From Clostridia bacterium (lineage in GTDB: Bacteria > UBA6262 > WVXT01 > JAUXBS01): 5,076 nt of DNA. Shown here in pieces: positions 4,993-5,076 of the stretch. The stretch covers positions 1-5,076 of the forward strand of contig JAUXBS010000114.1 of the NCBI GenBank assembly GCA_030619245.1. The letters run 5' to 3'. The position numbers and the translations under genes are program-made. Below the pieces are notes generated by a model. The model did not search any database. It was not told where the DNA came from and saw only the letters and a list, made by a program, of their open reading frames with translations. Numbering within the stretch: position 1 is the stretch's first letter; every line of letters starts with the position of its first letter.

Positions 4993-5076
4993 GCTGGAAA
5001 GGTAACCCCAGGGACAATAAGAAAAGAACAGGATGCTGAAATAAGGAAAACAGCAGAAAAAACAGGCAGGCCAATA
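4993..5076 (+). pseudogene. Partial open frame running off the right edge, TGRP motif
   Basis: Open in one frame from a TGA at 4990 to the window end, encoding AGKVTPGTIRKEQDAEIRKT followed by AEKTGRPI. No start codon is visible, so it is either a fragment or the continuation of a frameshifted gene. The ending EIRKTAEKTGRP recalls the conserved TGRPLG region near the C-terminus of REP-associated tyrosine (Y1) transposases, which would fit the nearby REP-like hairpin. The match is short and unverified. Confidence 0.35.
5002..5031 (+). repeat. Outer inverted repeat, right copy
   Basis: 26 of 30 bases match the reverse complement of 1-30, including a 16-base identical core. Similarity continues weakly for about 10 bases inward (GAGCTGGAAAG against GGGCTTAAAA). 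The encoded peptides KVTPGTIRKEQ and KVTPRTIRKDQ are alike, with conservative D/E exchange, pointing to two related coding fragments facing outward. Confidence 0.7.

Overview
The window holds one apparently complete IS21-like transposable element of about 4.5 kb (roughly 82-4580), with short, unrelated-looking host sequence on each side. The host is a bacterium or archaeon that I cannot place to phylum. Gene layout, Shine-Dalgarno sites and the IstA/IstB families are bacterial in style. From memory only, a similar set of accessory genes beside IS21-type transposases occurs in Desulfobacterota (Geobacter-like) and some uncultured groups.

The element is bounded by two copies at each end of an approximately 18-bp repeat (GCTCACATAAAATACCCC type). 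The two copies are spaced exactly 24 bp at both ends and point inward in mirror image. All five genes are on the minus strand, running from the right end to the left: a small Cys4 zinc-ribbon basic protein (3897-4349), a small winged-helix-like protein (3474-3800), a ParB/Spo0J-like protein (2532-3461), the IstA DDE transposase (1028-2548) and the IstB AAA+ helper ATPase (267-1022). The last four are packed with 12-nt and 5-nt gaps and a 17-bp overlap. An extended -10 promoter sits just upstream of the first gene, so one transcript probably covers all five. A normal IS21 element carries only istA and istB. The three extra DNA-binding-type genes are the most interesting content.

Inside the 3' end of the zinc-ribbon gene a 22-bp direct repeat occurs twice, in frame, encoding LVKMDAL twice. 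A third, diverged copy lies just beyond the stop codon in another frame, which suggests the C-terminus has been shortened by mutation.

The right flank starts abruptly in the C-terminal third of a DUF4143-type ATPase gene (4581-4937). Its 5' part is absent from the left flank and no target duplication is visible, so the insertion was probably followed by an adjacent deletion or rearrangement. Beyond it are a REP-like hairpin (4954-4971) and an open frame ending in a TGRP motif that runs off the window. The first 30 bases of the window are an inverted, 26/30 identical copy of part of that frame (5002-5031), so both outer flanks carry related sequence facing outward.
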